In this document: positions 36,079-45,435 of the stretch, piece after piece
Layout: every line of letters starts with the position of its first letter
Numbering within the stretch: position 1 is the stretch's first letter
Assembly: GCA_011391125.1 (NCBI GenBank)
Contig: JAABRE010000003.1
Location: forward strand, 39,018 to 103,017
Length of the DNA: 64,000 nt
Direction of reading: 5' to 3'
Source of the DNA: Synechococcales cyanobacterium S06
GTDB taxonomy: Bacteria; Cyanobacteriota; Cyanobacteriia; Cyanobacteriales; JAABRE01
Notes under the pieces: model-generated
Databases searched by the model: none
Told to the model about the DNA's origin: nothing
The model's input: the letters and a program-made list of their open reading frames with translations, nothing else
Position numbers and translations under genes: made by a program

Positions 36079-37448
36079 ATGTTTAAAAAAAAACAATAAT
36101 TGCCTTTCTCACAATAATTATAGGTAATAATTATCTTTTTACTACACCTGCTCAAATTTTAGCTCAGGAAAATATTAGGCAAAATACCAATAATTCCAGT
36201 GCTTATTATCAAGGTATTCCTTTAAATTGTTATGTAAAAAATGGCTTAAAAGATATTTATAATGATTCGGTTCCTTACACCATTTTAATGACAGATCAAG
36301 CCGCCGAATGGTCAGAAATTATTTTAAATTATGCAGAATTAGGTAATTGGACAGAAGTTAATCAATTAATTTATCGAATAGAAGATGATCTAACCAAAGA
36401 ACAAACTTTGGTTGAGTTAATTACTAAAAGATTAATTAAAGGGGAATTTCAAGAAGCGGAAAACTTAGTGACACAAATTACCAATTATCCCAGTTATATT
36501 GCTCAAGGAAGGGCAAGAATTGGACGTTATTATTTATTAGCAAATAAACGGGAACAAGCTAATAAAATGTTTACCAAAGCGATGAATGTGTTAAAGGAAA
36601 TAGACCAAGATTATGCGGACATGGTAAAAAATGATTTTTACAGTGTTATCGCAGTGGAATATTGGTTAGGAGGTGACAAAAATAAAGCAAATCAAGTCTT
36701 AGCAATGATCGATAATACCGATGAAATCGCTAAATTTTGGTCAGAAATAGCGCAAAATTTAGCCGTGAAAAATGAGTTTGATAACGCTTTAAATGCCCTC
36801 GATAATATTAATAAATTACCCAAAAATAAGGACTATAATTCCCTAGATTATTACCAAGATCAGGTCTTGAGTAATATTGCTAAGTACGCAAATACTGAAC
36901 AATTAAACACTTTGATTGAATATATTAATCAAATTACTGATCCAACCTATAAAAATGCAGCATTAGCGGAGATTATCAAACGTGATCTGGAATTAGAAAA
37001 TTATCAACAAGCAGATTTTTTAATTCAAGAATTAAATGATACCAATGGAGATTTATTGACATTTATTATTTATGAATACGCAAAAAAAGGCAAACTTGAA
37101 ACAGCAAACAGTTTAATTAATACCATTGAAAATGAATATTGGAACACCGAAAGTAGGATAAAAATGATCGAAGGTTTAGCGAGAAAAGGTGAAGATGAAC
37201 AAGCCTTAATAATGGCTAAAGAAATTACAGTTTTAGAGGTAAAATTACCAGCTTTAATGGGCATTGCCAAAGCCTATATTGAGACGAATAAATATCAATT
37301 AGCTTTAAATTTATTGGAACAACTTAATAAAACAGCGACGGAAGAACTTAATAAAAATCAGGACTTAGATGAAAAATATTTAGTTTTAAGTAACATAAAA
37401 GGCACAAGTAATTACTTAATTTCCATGGTTAAATGTGGCCTGAATTGA
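36079..37448 (+). CDS. Exported helical-repeat (TPR-like) protein, frameshifted in its signal peptide
   Basis: The long frame reads from the ATG at 36288, but sequence upstream in the same frame encodes a signal peptide (TIIAFLTIIIGNNYLF, then TTPAQILAQEN). An ATG with a good Shine-Dalgarno (AAGGATAAATTT) sits at 36079 in another frame. A run of nine A (36085-36093) separates them; ten A would join ATG-Phe-Lys-Lys-Lys to the signal peptide. The mature part is alpha-helical repeats (LANKREQANKMFTKAMNVL, YQLALNLLEQLNK), probably periplasmic. Function unknown. The frameshift may be a sequencing error, phase variation or slippage; without correction a start at 36288 would leave it cytosolic. Confidence 0.75.
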
Positions 37449-37462
37449 GATTAGATCTGATT

Positions 37463-37675
37463 TTAAGCATACATTAATCGTCCTTTTGGTTTAGGTATAT
37501 CACGGCCTAAATCCATCGCAGTTTCAATCCATTCTTGAATAATAATTTCCGCATTATTAACTGCTTCTTGATAGGTTTTACCATCTGCCATACATCCGGC
37601 TAACTCAGGTACTTCAACTATAAAACAATTATCGACCTTACTCCAATAAATAATTAATTCATACTTAATTGACAT
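37463..37675 (-). CDS. HicB-family antitoxin-like protein (orphan)
   Basis: 70 residues with the HicB partial RNase-H fold: YELIIYWSKVDNCFIVEVPELAGCMADGKTYQEAVNNAE. There is no C-terminal DNA-binding domain, and no HicA toxin (dsRBD-like, ~60-80 aa) is found on either side. Probably an orphan antitoxin. A GTTGCGC-type palindrome lies just upstream of its start (37686-37708). Confidence 0.85.
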   Translation of the reverse strand: MSIKYELIIYWSKVDNCFIVEVPELAGCMADGKTYQEAVNNAEIIIQEWIETAMDLGRDIPKPKGRLMYA

Positions 37676-37685
37676 TTTTATAGGA

Positions 37686-37708
37686 AGCGCTAAAGCGCAA
37701 CAACGAAC
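37686..37708. repeat. GTTGCGCTTTAGCGC palindromic repeat
   Basis: AGCGCTAAAGCGCAACAACGA. Related copies at 41856-41881, 41931-41968, 51729-51752 and 63232-63254. Confidence 0.85.
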
Positions 37709-37720
37709 AATAATTAAGCT

Positions 37721-37753
37721 AAAAAACGAGGTAAATAAATATTAATATTTACC
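37721..37753 (-). terminator. Terminator of ilvB
   Basis: Stem GGTAAATA / TATTTACC (37730-37753), followed on the minus strand by TCGTTTTTT. It lies 21 bp past the ilvB stop. Confidence 0.7.
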
Positions 37754-37773
37754 CCATTTTTAACTACAAAAAA

Positions 37774-39633
37774 TTAAAGTTTAGTACCACATTCAGGACA
37801 GAATTTGTTATGAGTGGGACTCTCCGTGTGACAGTTGCTACAGTAAACAATCTCCACATCTTGACGGGGAGCATTTTTGGGTAGGCCTAACATTTGCGCA
37901 TTACTCTTACCAGGAGCGACCATGGGATAACAGTTTTCGTCGCGTTTGACATGGACATCCAATAAAACTGGACCATTGTGAGCCAACATTTCGGCCACTG
38001 CCGCACTAAGTTGACTGCGATCGCTTACTTTCAGTCCTTTTACGCCAAAAGCTTGCGCTAATAACTCAAAATTCGGCATTCCCACTTCCATATTAGAAGA
38101 AGAATAACGCTCACCGTAGAAAGTTTCTTGCCATTGGCGAACCATTCCTTGCCAGGCGTTGTTTATAATTACTGTCTTGACATTTATCCCGTATTGTGCT
38201 AGGGTTGCCAATTCCTGTAAATTCATTTGGAAACTGGCATCACCACTGATACAGATGACCTCTTCATCTCCCACGGCCACCTTCGCACCCATGGCAGCCG
38301 GCATACCATAGCCCATCGTACCCAAACCGGCGCTGGAAATCCAACGGCGGGGACCATTTTTGAGGAATTGCGCTGCCCACATTTGATGTTGACCTACATC
38401 CGTGGTATAAAAAGCGTGGGGTGCTTGCTTGCCAACTTCAACAATCACTTCTTGGGGAGAAATTAAACCGGGATATTCGGGAGCAACTAAGGGATAATCC
38501 TCTTTCCAGCGATTGATTCTTTGTAACCAAGGCTTAGTTTTGTCTATATTGACAGGAAAATCCAACTCCCGCGCTCGTTGTAAAATTTGCTCTAAAACCC
38601 GTCTCACGTCGCCCACAATGGGAACATTCGGAATTCTGTTTTTACCTACTTCGGCCGGATCAATATCAATGTGAATGACCTTGGCGCGGTTCGCAAATTC
38701 ATCTAATTTTCCGGTGACGCGATCGTCGAATCTTGCACCTACAGCGATGAGTAAATCGCATTCCGTGACGGCAAAATTGGCATAAGCAGTACCGTGCATC
38801 CCCAACATCGCCACGGAGAGGGGGTGATGTTCGTCGAAAGCACCAATTCCCATTAAAGTAGTGGTAACCGGGATTTGGAAACGCTCGGCTAATTCTGCTA
38901 CTTGGGCGTGGGCATTGGAGGCGATCGCCCCTCCTCCCACATATAATAAAGGTTTGGCGGCATTTTCGATTAAATGGACTGCGGCATTAATTTGACGGGG
39001 ATTACCCTTAACCGTGGGACGATAACCGGGCAATTTCACCTCATCATAATCCACGGGAACGTAATCATACTCTGCCAAACCGACATCTTTAGGAATATCA
39101 ACCAACACAGGACCAGGTCTGCCGGTACTGGCAATATGGAAAGCTTCGGCAATAATGCGGGCCATATCCTCAACCTTGCGGACAACATAGGAATGTTTCA
39201 CCACCGGAAGAGTAATCCCATAAATATCCGTTTCCTGGAAAGCATCTGTACCAATGGCTGGCAGGGGAACTTGGCCTGTAATAGCAACGAGGGGAATGGA
39301 ATCCATGTGCGCGGTAGCTAGTGCTGTCACCAAATTAGTGGCACCGGGGCCAGAAGTCGCAAAACAGACACCCACCTTACCAGTAGCACGAGCATAACCA
39401 TCTGCTGCATGGCCGGCTGCTTGTTCATGTCGAACTAAAATATGCTGAACGTCACCACGGGCGACGGCGCGATATAATTCATCATAAATAGGCAAAATAG
39501 CACCACCGGGGTAGCCAAAGATATGTTTCACGCCATGGCGGACTAAACTATCAATGAGCGCATAAGCACCGGTGCGACGTTGGGGAATAACAGCAGAACT
39601 TGATGATGTTTGGGGAACGCTTGTCGATACCAC
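37774..39633 (-). CDS. ilvB: Acetolactate synthase, large (catalytic) subunit
   Basis: 619 residues. First committed step of branched-chain amino acid synthesis, condensing pyruvate (or pyruvate plus 2-oxobutyrate) with TPP and FAD. TPP N-domain (catalytic Glu in [17 protein letters not shown]), central FAD-binding domain, and TPP C-domain ([20 protein letters not shown], the GDx-N thiamine motif). The C-terminus carries a zinc-ribbon-like YCSNCH ... FCPECGTKL that is not part of the enterobacterial enzyme. Start is GTG at 39633 with AAGGTGG upstream. The regulatory subunit gene ilvH/N is not adjacent. A terminator follows. Confidence 0.96.
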   Translation of the reverse strand: MVSTSVPQTSSSSAVIPQRRTGAYALIDSLVRHGVKHIFGYPGGAILPIYDELYRAVARGDVQHILVRHEQAAGHAADGYARATGKVGVCFATSGPGATNLVTALATAHMDSIPLVAITGQVPLPAIGTDAFQETDIYGITLPVVKHSYVVRKVEDMARIIAEAFHIASTGRPGPVLVDIPKDVGLAEYDYVPVDYDEVKLPGYRPTVKGNPRQINAAVHLIENAAKPLLYVGGGAIASNAHAQVAELAERFQIPVTTTLMGIGAFDEHHPLSVAMLGMHGTAYANFAVTECDLLIAVGARFDDRVTGKLDEFANRAKVIHIDIDPAEVGKNRIPNVPIVGDVRRVLEQILQRARELDFPVNIDKTKPWLQRINRWKEDYPLVAPEYPGLISPQEVIVEVGKQAPHAFYTTDVGQHQMWAAQFLKNGPRRWISSAGLGTMGYGMPAAMGAKVAVGDEEVICISGDASFQMNLQELATLAQYGINVKTVIINNAWQGMVRQWQETFYGERYSSSNMEVGMPNFELLAQAFGVKGLKVSDRSQLSAAVAEMLAHNGPVLLDVHVKRDENCYPMVAPGKSNAQMLGLPKNAPRQDVEIVYCSNCHTESPTHNKFCPECGTKL

Positions 39634-39769
39634 GATTTATATTACCACCTTAATTATTTTTTTAGATTTTGTTGTCTCGGATACAACCCTATTACATATA
39701 TTCTGATCTAAATTGGGGCTTTCTTGTGTTAATTTTATCTATCTATTTAGAAAATAGACCAAAATTAAG

Positions 39770-40297
39770 TTAGATTTTGGTGACATGGTTGCTATTTCTT
39801 AATATTTGCTCAATAAATTCGGCTGCGCTACCTTTAACTTGACAACCGGGGGCAATTTCCCACCAACCTTCGACTGAGTGAGGAAATTGCCATAAATCCA
39901 AATGTGGGACGGGAGGATCAGCGTAGAAATTTTGTTCACCTGCACCCCAAAGATTTGAACTCCAATGGGTAAAATAATCATGACTGAGACGGTAAATGGG
40001 GAAGTCACCTACTAGGGGTACTCCCCAACCGTCCATGGCAATTAAACCCTTAATTTGAGAGAATTGTGGTAACTTTTTAGCAGAGGCGATCGCACCTACT
40101 ACTCCGGCACTAAAAGCAATCAATAAAATTTCTTTATTCATAGCATATTTTTGGATAAATGTCAAGAGTTTGTCACCAGAAAAAGCGTATTTTTCATGGT
40201 CGGGGAAAACCAAATAATTGTAATTATTTAAAGGTAAATTAATTAGGAAATTATCGGTTAATTTTGGTGAGTGAATACCGGGACAAATTATAATCAT
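39770..40297 (-). CDS. Alpha/beta-hydrolase-like protein
   Basis: 175 residues. The N-terminus MIIICPGIHSPKLTDNFL and the nucleophile elbow LLIAFSAGVVGAIA (Ser in AFSAG) indicate a short alpha/beta hydrolase. A late His is in QFPHSVEGWW. The lid is minimal. Substrate unknown. It lies 136 bp upstream of ilvB on the same strand. Confidence 0.65.
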   Translation of the reverse strand: MIIICPGIHSPKLTDNFLINLPLNNYNYLVFPDHEKYAFSGDKLLTFIQKYAMNKEILLIAFSAGVVGAIASAKKLPQFSQIKGLIAMDGWGVPLVGDFPIYRLSHDYFTHWSSNLWGAGEQNFYADPPVPHLDLWQFPHSVEGWWEIAPGCQVKGSAAEFIEQILRNSNHVTKI

Positions 40298-40331
40298 TTT
40301 TTTACATTAAATAGAGTGAGCGAGAGAGGTT

Positions 40332-40380
40332 CCTCGCCTTTTAAGGCGGGGTGAGGTTCGCGAACTGGGACTTTAGTCCC
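40332..40380 (+). repeat. Left-end hairpins of the tnpB element
   Basis: Two stem-loops: 40332-40356, and 40367-40380 (GGGACT, TT loop, AGTCCC), with a TTCGCGAA palindrome between them. This pattern is expected for single-stranded recognition by TnpA. Confidence 0.7.
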
Positions 40381-40485
40381 CCGTATCTTTATTTAACAAC
40401 TTGACAATGGTTAAATTTATAATTAAAATAAAAAAAACTAGCGAAAAGCTAGAATAAAACAAAAAAGTAACTTAATCTTAAATCA

Positions 40486-41814
40486 ATGTACGCTTGTCAG
40501 CAAAATTTAATTTCTAATCAAGAAATACTGCCATTTCTCGATTATCTGTGTACTGAAGCAAACAATTTGACAAATTGTGGACTTTATCTAGCTCGTCAAT
40601 TATTGTTTAAAGCTAAGTATATTGTCGGGAAATACGATTTAGAAAAATCATTGAAACAAAATCTGCATTTTCAGTTTCTTTATTCCCAAGCTGCCCAACA
40701 AATTTTAAGAAGTGTAGCTGAAAGTTTTGCTTCTTTTAAAGCCTTAAATAAGCTTTTTTATAAAGGTAAAATTAAAGATAAACCTAAACTTCCTAATTAT
40801 AGGAAAAGTGGAGGTTTAGCTTTAATAACTTATCCTAAACAAGCTTTAAAACTTGTTAATGATCAAATCAGAATACCTTTAGGGAAAAAAGTTAAAGCTA
40901 GTTTTGGGTTAGATTGTTTCTATATACCAATGCCCACAAATTTAACTTTTAATAGTATTAAAGAGCTAAGAATACTTCCTAGAAATGGCTGTTTTTATGC
41001 TGAATTTCTGTATCAAAAACCTGACGTTGAAACTAATTTAGACAAGTCTAATCTACTAGGAATCGACCACGGATTAAACAATTGGTTGTCTTGTGTTTCT
41101 AATATCGGTAAAAGTTTTATTATTGATGGCAAAAAAGTTAAATCGAACAATCAGTGGTATAACAAGCACATTGGCAAATTAAAAACAGGAAAACCACAAG
41201 GTTTTTGGAGTGATGAATTAGCTAATATCACTGAAAAAAGGAATCGACAAATGCGAGATAGTATCAATAAAACTGCACGATTTTTGATGAATTGGTGTTT
41301 AAAAAATAATGTAGGTACACTAATTTTTGGTTGGAATAAAGGTCAGAAAGATGGGATTAATATTGGTGTTAAAAATAATCAAAAATTCGTCCAAATACCG
41401 ACAGCTAAACTCAAAGATAGAATTGCTCAATTATGTACTGAGTATGGAATTGAGTTTATTGAAACCGAAGAATCTTATACTTCAAAATCTAGCTTTTTAG
41501 ATAATGATAAACTCCCTAAATTTAGCGGTGAAAAACCTGCACGGGAGTATAAATTCTCTGGAAAAAGAATTAAAAGAGGTTTATTTAAAACCCAAAATGG
41601 CTTTTTGGTTAACGCTGATTTAAACGGTGCAGCAAATATTATCAGAAAAGCTAATCAAAATGTAAGCATACAGACAAGTTTTGATTTGTCCGAGGTGTGT
41701 AGGGAAGTTTTGAGTCTTCCACATCTGTATGATATTTTCAGCGATTTGAAGAAGTCATACAGAAAGCAAGCGCAAAAAAGTGCGGTTTTAACCCGCTTTT
41801 TTGCCTCCGCTTAG
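40486..41814 (+). CDS. tnpB: TnpB-like RNA-guided nuclease without zinc ribbon
   Basis: 442 residues. RuvC-I Asp194 is in LLGIDHGLNNWL and RuvC-III Asp378 in NADLNGAANI. The usual RuvC-II Glu (in hhEDL of canonical TnpB) is absent: the equivalent strand reads LIFGWNKGQKDG. A Glu may be supplied by IETEESYTSKSSFLD (E326 region), a pattern known from TnpB clades with a rearranged site. The four-Cys zinc ribbon (TSxxCSxCG) is missing. Family role: RNA-guided DNA cleavage that retains the IS at donor sites. The 3' end of the gene and downstream hairpins are the place for the guide (omega) RNA. No tnpA. Confidence 0.88.
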   Translation: MYACQQNLISNQEILPFLDYLCTEANNLTNCGLYLARQLLFKAKYIVGKYDLEKSLKQNLHFQFLYSQAAQQILRSVAESFASFKALNKLFYKGKIKDKPKLPNYRKSGGLALITYPKQALKLVNDQIRIPLGKKVKASFGLDCFYIPMPTNLTFNSIKELRILPRNGCFYAEFLYQKPDVETNLDKSNLLGIDHGLNNWLSCVSNIGKSFIIDGKKVKSNNQWYNKHIGKLKTGKPQGFWSDELANITEKRNRQMRDSINKTARFLMNWCLKNNVGTLIFGWNKGQKDGINIGVKNNQKFVQIPTAKLKDRIAQLCTEYGIEFIETEESYTSKSSFLDNDKLPKFSGEKPAREYKFSGKRIKRGLFKTQNGFLVNADLNGAANIIRKANQNVSIQTSFDLSEVCREVLSLPHLYDIFSDLKKSYRKQAQKSAVLTRFFASA

Positions 41815-41850
41815 AATCCACCCTTTTCAAAGGGTGGAGAACTCAATCAT
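41700..41850 (+). ncRNA. Candidate omega RNA overlapping the 3' end of tnpB
   Basis: In this family the guide RNA is transcribed from the tnpB 3' end through the right end of the element. Here a strong stem (GCAAAAAAG / CTTTTTTGC, 41772-41804, with an inner GCGG/CCGC) lies in the last codons, and the right-end hairpin lies at 41818-41837. Boundaries are inferred; the guide would be the sequence just after the right end. Confidence 0.4.
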
Positions 41851-41855
41851 AGATG

Positions 41856-41968
41856 GTTCGTTGTTGCGCTGAAGCGCTATCATGATCTTACAATCATTAA
41901 AATATCATCAACAATTGATTAGGGTTCCTTGTTGCGCTTTAGTGCAACCTGGAGCGCTAAAGCGCAAC
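41856..41968. repeat. Cluster of GTTGCGC palindromic repeats
   Basis: Three units: TTGTTGCGCTGAAGCGCT (from 41860), GTTGCGCTTTAGTGCAAC (41931-41948) and AGCGCTAAAGCGCAAC (41953-41968). They fill the gap between the tnpB element and the MmeI-like stop codon. Confidence 0.85.
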
Positions 41969-44718
41969 TACAAACCTAAATTTAATTCTAACAGTTTCGC
42001 TAAAATATCATCACTGGTTTGAAAACCATAAATTTGCATCACTAAATTGTCTAATTCCTGGTGTAATTTAGCTAATTTGCTAGTCGGTTCATGGAAAAAC
42101 TGGTTATATAACTGAGTGATTCCCCATTGTTTTGCTAACATTTGTTCACTGCGATATTCATGTAATTTGACCATGGTTTCCCTTATTTTTTCGACTAATT
42201 GAACCTCCCTTGATTCATTTGGTAGAGACGTTGTTTGTTTTTGTAGAGACGTTGCATGCAACGTCTCTACAGTAGGAAAGGGGAAGGTTTCAAAACAGGT
42301 TGTTGAGGTATATCGAGTCGTTTCTCCTAATGTGGAACTTTGCGCTTGTACCCATAAACGGTGAATTTTTGAAGTTAATATTCCTAATATGTAATAATCT
42401 TCAGAGGCTACAATAATATTTAAGTCACCAGGTAGCCATGTTACAGGAGCAGGGATAAAAATAGCCCATTTTGACACTCTTGGCAAAGAAAAATAATAGG
42501 TAAGTTTTTTTAATTCTTCTCTCATTTTTAATCTTTTACCTTCATATTGCCACCAATATTCTTGTAATTTTTTATTTCTATTATTTTGTCTTTCTAAGGG
42601 TATCGTATTTTTAACTCTTGCAAAAAGTAATTTATAATTGGCGGATTCTTCTAAACTCCTATTATCAAAGTCAATGATCCATCGATCAGGTTTTCCTAAA
42701 GGATTTTTGGCTAAATTTGCACCCATGGAAAATAATTTTAAAACATCTTTGTTTTTCTCATCTTTGTTAATCCATTCTTGAGCTTCTTCTTCTGTTATTA
42801 AAAAACCTTTACCGTTAGGAATTACACCTTGAAAACACTTATTTAAGTTAGCTTTTAATTTTTTAGCTTGGGAAACATCTGTTAAGGAAGTCAAGGAAGA
42901 ATTTATGGAATTTACTTGTTTATTATCCAAAAAATAAGCAGTGGGTTTTTCTTTTGTCCAGTTGACAATACTAACAAAAACAGCTGCTTGTCCTGACCAT
43001 TCTTGACTAGAAATTGCGTCATGAAGATAACCATTATTATTAGTAATATAATCCAAAGATGCAGCTCTACTTTTACCTTGACTAATGGAGTTTGTTCCTA
43101 CTAAACCGACTCTACCTTTTTCGTTAATATTATCATGGGCCAACCTAAACCAATAAGTACAAAAATCTACATCTTTAGGATATTTAGTAAATATTTGTTC
43201 TGCGTAATCATCTCCTAAATTTAAGCGGATCTGTTTACCTCCTAAAAAGGGAGGATTACCGATAATTGCATCCGCTTTAATCCAATCAGAAAAAAGTGCA
43301 TCTTGACACACTATATTATTATCTAAACTGTCCAAAGGTAAGGGGGACTCCGTTAAATTGTACCTGTCGATCGCCACTTTTCTAGCAATCATCAAAGTTA
43401 CCGTGGCCAATTCCACAGCAAAGGGATTAATATCCATGCCAAAAAACTGATTTGGAGTCACAAAACTCATCAAAATTTGTGATTTATTCTCGCTTATTTT
43501 CTCTAGCAAAATTTGTTCAATGCGTTTTAATTCTTGATAAGCTACATAGAGAAAATTACCACTTCCACAAGCAGGATCAAGGACTTTATAATTAGCTAAT
43601 TCCACTTGTAATTGATTTAATTCTTTAACAGTATTTGCTGATTCTATCTTTGCTTCCCAATATTTACTAATGGTTGGGCGAACAATTTTCATAATATCAG
43701 CTTCTGAAGTATAGTGCATTCCCGAAGCATGGCGTTCATTTGCGTTAGCTGTACCCTCAAAAATACTCCCAAAAATTGCGGGACGAATCTTGCTCCAATT
43801 CTGTCTAGCAGCCAAATCTAAAAATTCCAATTCCTTTTTAGTAAGTTCAATGGGATGAATAATTGAAAATAAACCACCATTAAAATATTCTACTCCTTTA
43901 TACTTACCATTTGGAGTAATTCCTATCGTATTCATCTCTCGAAATAGACCAGCAATTACATCGTAGGAACTAGCACCATTTAAACATTCCTGCACACAAC
44001 TAACGAATAAATCTCGCGGTAACAAACCCCGATCTTCCGCAAACATTGCTAACACACATTGCAAAATAAAACGTTGCGCTGTTAAGGTTTGAACCCCCCC
44101 AGCCCCCCTTGGTAATGGGAGAGTTTGAGCTGTATTTCCCCCCTTATAAAGGGGAGTTAGGGGGTCAAGGGGGGTTAAGGGGGTTTTTATTAATCTATTT
44201 TGTAAAATTTTAAATAATTCGCCCATTCTACGGCCAGCTTTTTCTGTTACCTCAACCTGATTATTTTTAAATACGGGAGCGTGGTTTTCTCGGGTCATAA
44301 AAGAGAAAGCTGACGCTCTTTCTGGTAACTCTTTTAATGTAATAATATCTACAGGTTCATCCAACTGAATATCAAAATCAAAAATCCAAAACTCGTCGAA
44401 ATTGCATAATATTACATAACGAGGGCGATCGGGTACTAACCTAGTCCAATAATCAAAAGCTTGGGAATAATGTTTAAGTAAATTTTCTCCCCTTTTTTTC
44501 ATCTCAATTAATACCCTAGGTTTCCAAACTAAATCAGCAAAACCAGTTTTTTTGTCCGTTTTTTTGATCGCTAATTCGTAGGTTGCTCCAGCTTGCAAAG
44601 CTCCTTCATAACCAAAAGCCTTAAAAAACTCATTCAGGAAAATTTGCGATTCTTGTCTCTCCTTTCCCGTAATATACTGCTCACAAAAACTAACAAAATT
44701 TTGCAGATTATTAGACAT
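41968..44718 (-). CDS. MmeI-like (type IIL) restriction-modification enzyme
   Basis: 916 residues, single-chain nuclease/methylase. The N-terminal PD-(D/E)xK-like core is GFADLVWKPRVLIEMKKRG; methylase motif I is DPACGSGNFL (from D381); motif IV is GNPPFLGGKQIR (N488), the NPPF-GGK form typical of the MmeI family. The C-terminal part should hold target recognition. Two segments come from repeats: residues about 177-212 (TPLTPLDPLTPLYKGG then LPLPRGAGG, 44091-44190) and a C-terminal LHATSLQKQTTSLP (42221-42275). Both keep the frame, so the protein may still work. It would cleave and methylate one strand of an asymmetric site; the site cannot be predicted. Confidence 0.88.
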   Translation of the reverse strand: MSNNLQNFVSFCEQYITGKERQESQIFLNEFFKAFGYEGALQAGATYELAIKKTDKKTGFADLVWKPRVLIEMKKRGENLLKHYSQAFDYWTRLVPDRPRYVILCNFDEFWIFDFDIQLDEPVDIITLKELPERASAFSFMTRENHAPVFKNNQVEVTEKAGRRMGELFKILQNRLIKTPLTPLDPLTPLYKGGNTAQTLPLPRGAGGVQTLTAQRFILQCVLAMFAEDRGLLPRDLFVSCVQECLNGASSYDVIAGLFREMNTIGITPNGKYKGVEYFNGGLFSIIHPIELTKKELEFLDLAARQNWSKIRPAIFGSIFEGTANANERHASGMHYTSEADIMKIVRPTISKYWEAKIESANTVKELNQLQVELANYKVLDPACGSGNFLYVAYQELKRIEQILLEKISENKSQILMSFVTPNQFFGMDINPFAVELATVTLMIARKVAIDRYNLTESPLPLDSLDNNIVCQDALFSDWIKADAIIGNPPFLGGKQIRLNLGDDYAEQIFTKYPKDVDFCTYWFRLAHDNINEKGRVGLVGTNSISQGKSRAASLDYITNNNGYLHDAISSQEWSGQAAVFVSIVNWTKEKPTAYFLDNKQVNSINSSLTSLTDVSQAKKLKANLNKCFQGVIPNGKGFLITEEEAQEWINKDEKNKDVLKLFSMGANLAKNPLGKPDRWIIDFDNRSLEESANYKLLFARVKNTIPLERQNNRNKKLQEYWWQYEGKRLKMREELKKLTYYFSLPRVSKWAIFIPAPVTWLPGDLNIIVASEDYYILGILTSKIHRLWVQAQSSTLGETTRYTSTTCFETFPFPTVETLHATSLQKQTTSLPNESREVQLVEKIRETMVKLHEYRSEQMLAKQWGITQLYNQFFHEPTSKLAKLHQELDNLVMQIYGFQTSDDILAKLLELNLGL
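42221..42275. repeat. Perfect 30-bp palindrome plus partial copy inside the MmeI-like gene
   Basis: A partial unit GGTAGAGACGTTGTTTG is followed by the perfect palindrome 42242-42271 (half-site TGTAGAGACGTTGCA and its exact complement). Same family as 2517-2546. Translated in frame. Confidence 0.95.
44091..44190. repeat. GC-rich hairpin repeats inside the MmeI-like gene
   Basis: Two blocks, CCCCCCAGCCCCCCTTGG and CCCCCTTATAAAGGGGAG, then GGGGGTCAAGGGGGGTTAAG. They resemble 480-530 in the other methylase gene. Encodes an in-frame Pro/Leu/Gly-rich insert. Confidence 0.85.
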
Positions 44719-44846
44719 AATAAAAATAGATGAATAAATTTAATATTAATAATTATACTACCAAAAATCAGATTTCACGCAATGACATCAGATTTTTATT
44801 CCTGTATATGATATATTTAATTAAACATTTAGGACATAAATAGATT

Positions 44847-45152
44847 ATGTTTTCTTACGAAATAACCTCACAAAAGGAAGCTAAAAACGGTTTTTTCAAA
44901 CTGTTAGATCAAGTGGCGACCAATCATGACATATTGATCATTAATCGTGAGCAAGGAGAAAATGTTGCTTTAATTGCTGAGTCTGATTTAAGAAGTTTAG
45001 TCGAAACTGTTTATTTGATGCGATCGCCAGCTTTTGGTCAACGTTTATTAGAGGCGATCGAAGAATCAAAATCAGGAAAAATTAAACCTCAAAGTATGGA
45101 AGAATTAATACTGGAGTTGGAACTTGAGCAAAAAAAAGAAGAATTGGGATGA
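44847..45152 (+). CDS. Phd/YefM-family antitoxin
   Basis: 101 residues. N-terminal Phd/YefM fold (EITSQKEAKNGFFKLLDQVATNHDILIINREQG is the DNA-binding/dimer part; the next segment is ENVALIAESDL). The acidic helical C-terminus (ELILELELEQKKEEL) would wrap the toxin. The toxin frame overlaps its end by 29 bp. Likely autoregulates the operon by binding the promoter between 44719 and 44846. Confidence 0.9.
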   Translation: MFSYEITSQKEAKNGFFKLLDQVATNHDILIINREQGENVALIAESDLRSLVETVYLMRSPAFGQRLLEAIEESKSGKIKPQSMEELILELELEQKKEELG

Positions 45153-45435
45153 GATTAAAGTTACTCAAATTGTTGTCAAAGTTCCTGGTTTTAGTTCTCA
45201 ATTTAAACAAGATTTAGCTTGGTGGTTTAAAAATGACCCTAAAAAAGCAGGAAAAATCTTAGATTTAGTAACAGTTATTATGGCAGATCCTTTTACTGGA
45301 ATTGGTAAACCTGAACCATTAAAATATTTAGATTCAGATACTTGGTCACGTAGAATTGATCTAGAAAATCGTCTTATTTATCGAGTTACAGAAACTCAGA
45401 TTGATTTTCTTGCCTGTCGTTTTCATTATGAATAA
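45124..45435 (+). CDS. Txe/YoeB-family toxin
   Basis: 103 residues from a TTG with a GGAG site; no ATG is available. The RelE/YoeB core reads FKQDLAWWFKNDPKKAGKILDLV, GKPEPLKYLDSDTWSRRID and ENRLIYRVTETQ, ending CRFHYE with the family His-Tyr. Ribosome-dependent mRNA interferase, neutralised by the upstream Phd-type protein. The N-terminus is about 20 residues longer than classical YoeB, so the true start may be inside. Confidence 0.9.
   Translation: MSKKKKNWDEIKVTQIVVKVPGFSSQFKQDLAWWFKNDPKKAGKILDLVTVIMADPFTGIGKPEPLKYLDSDTWSRRIDLENRLIYRVTETQIDFLACRFHYE

Larger units (their letters stand above)
40320..41837 (+). mobile_element. IS200/IS605-type element carrying only tnpB
   Basis: A tnpB gene is flanked by subterminal hairpins. 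Left: CCTCGCCTT...AAGGC...GAGG (40332-40356) and GGGACTTTAGTCCC (40367-40380). Right: CCACCCTTT / AAAGGGTGG (41818-41837). There is no tnpA (Y1 transposase), so it would need one in trans. Exact ends are not determined; the limits given are the outermost recognisable structures. Confidence 0.7.

Noticed and set aside
37463..37675. Complete HicAB toxin-antitoxin locus
   Set aside because: No HicA-like gene is present on either side; only the HicB-like protein remains.
38227..39321. Plus-strand frames inside ilvB
   Set aside because: Antisense shadows of a strongly conserved gene; no RBS or family match.
40298..40485. Riboswitch-like structure before tnpB
   Set aside because: The hairpins fit the left end of an IS605-type element better than any known riboswitch.
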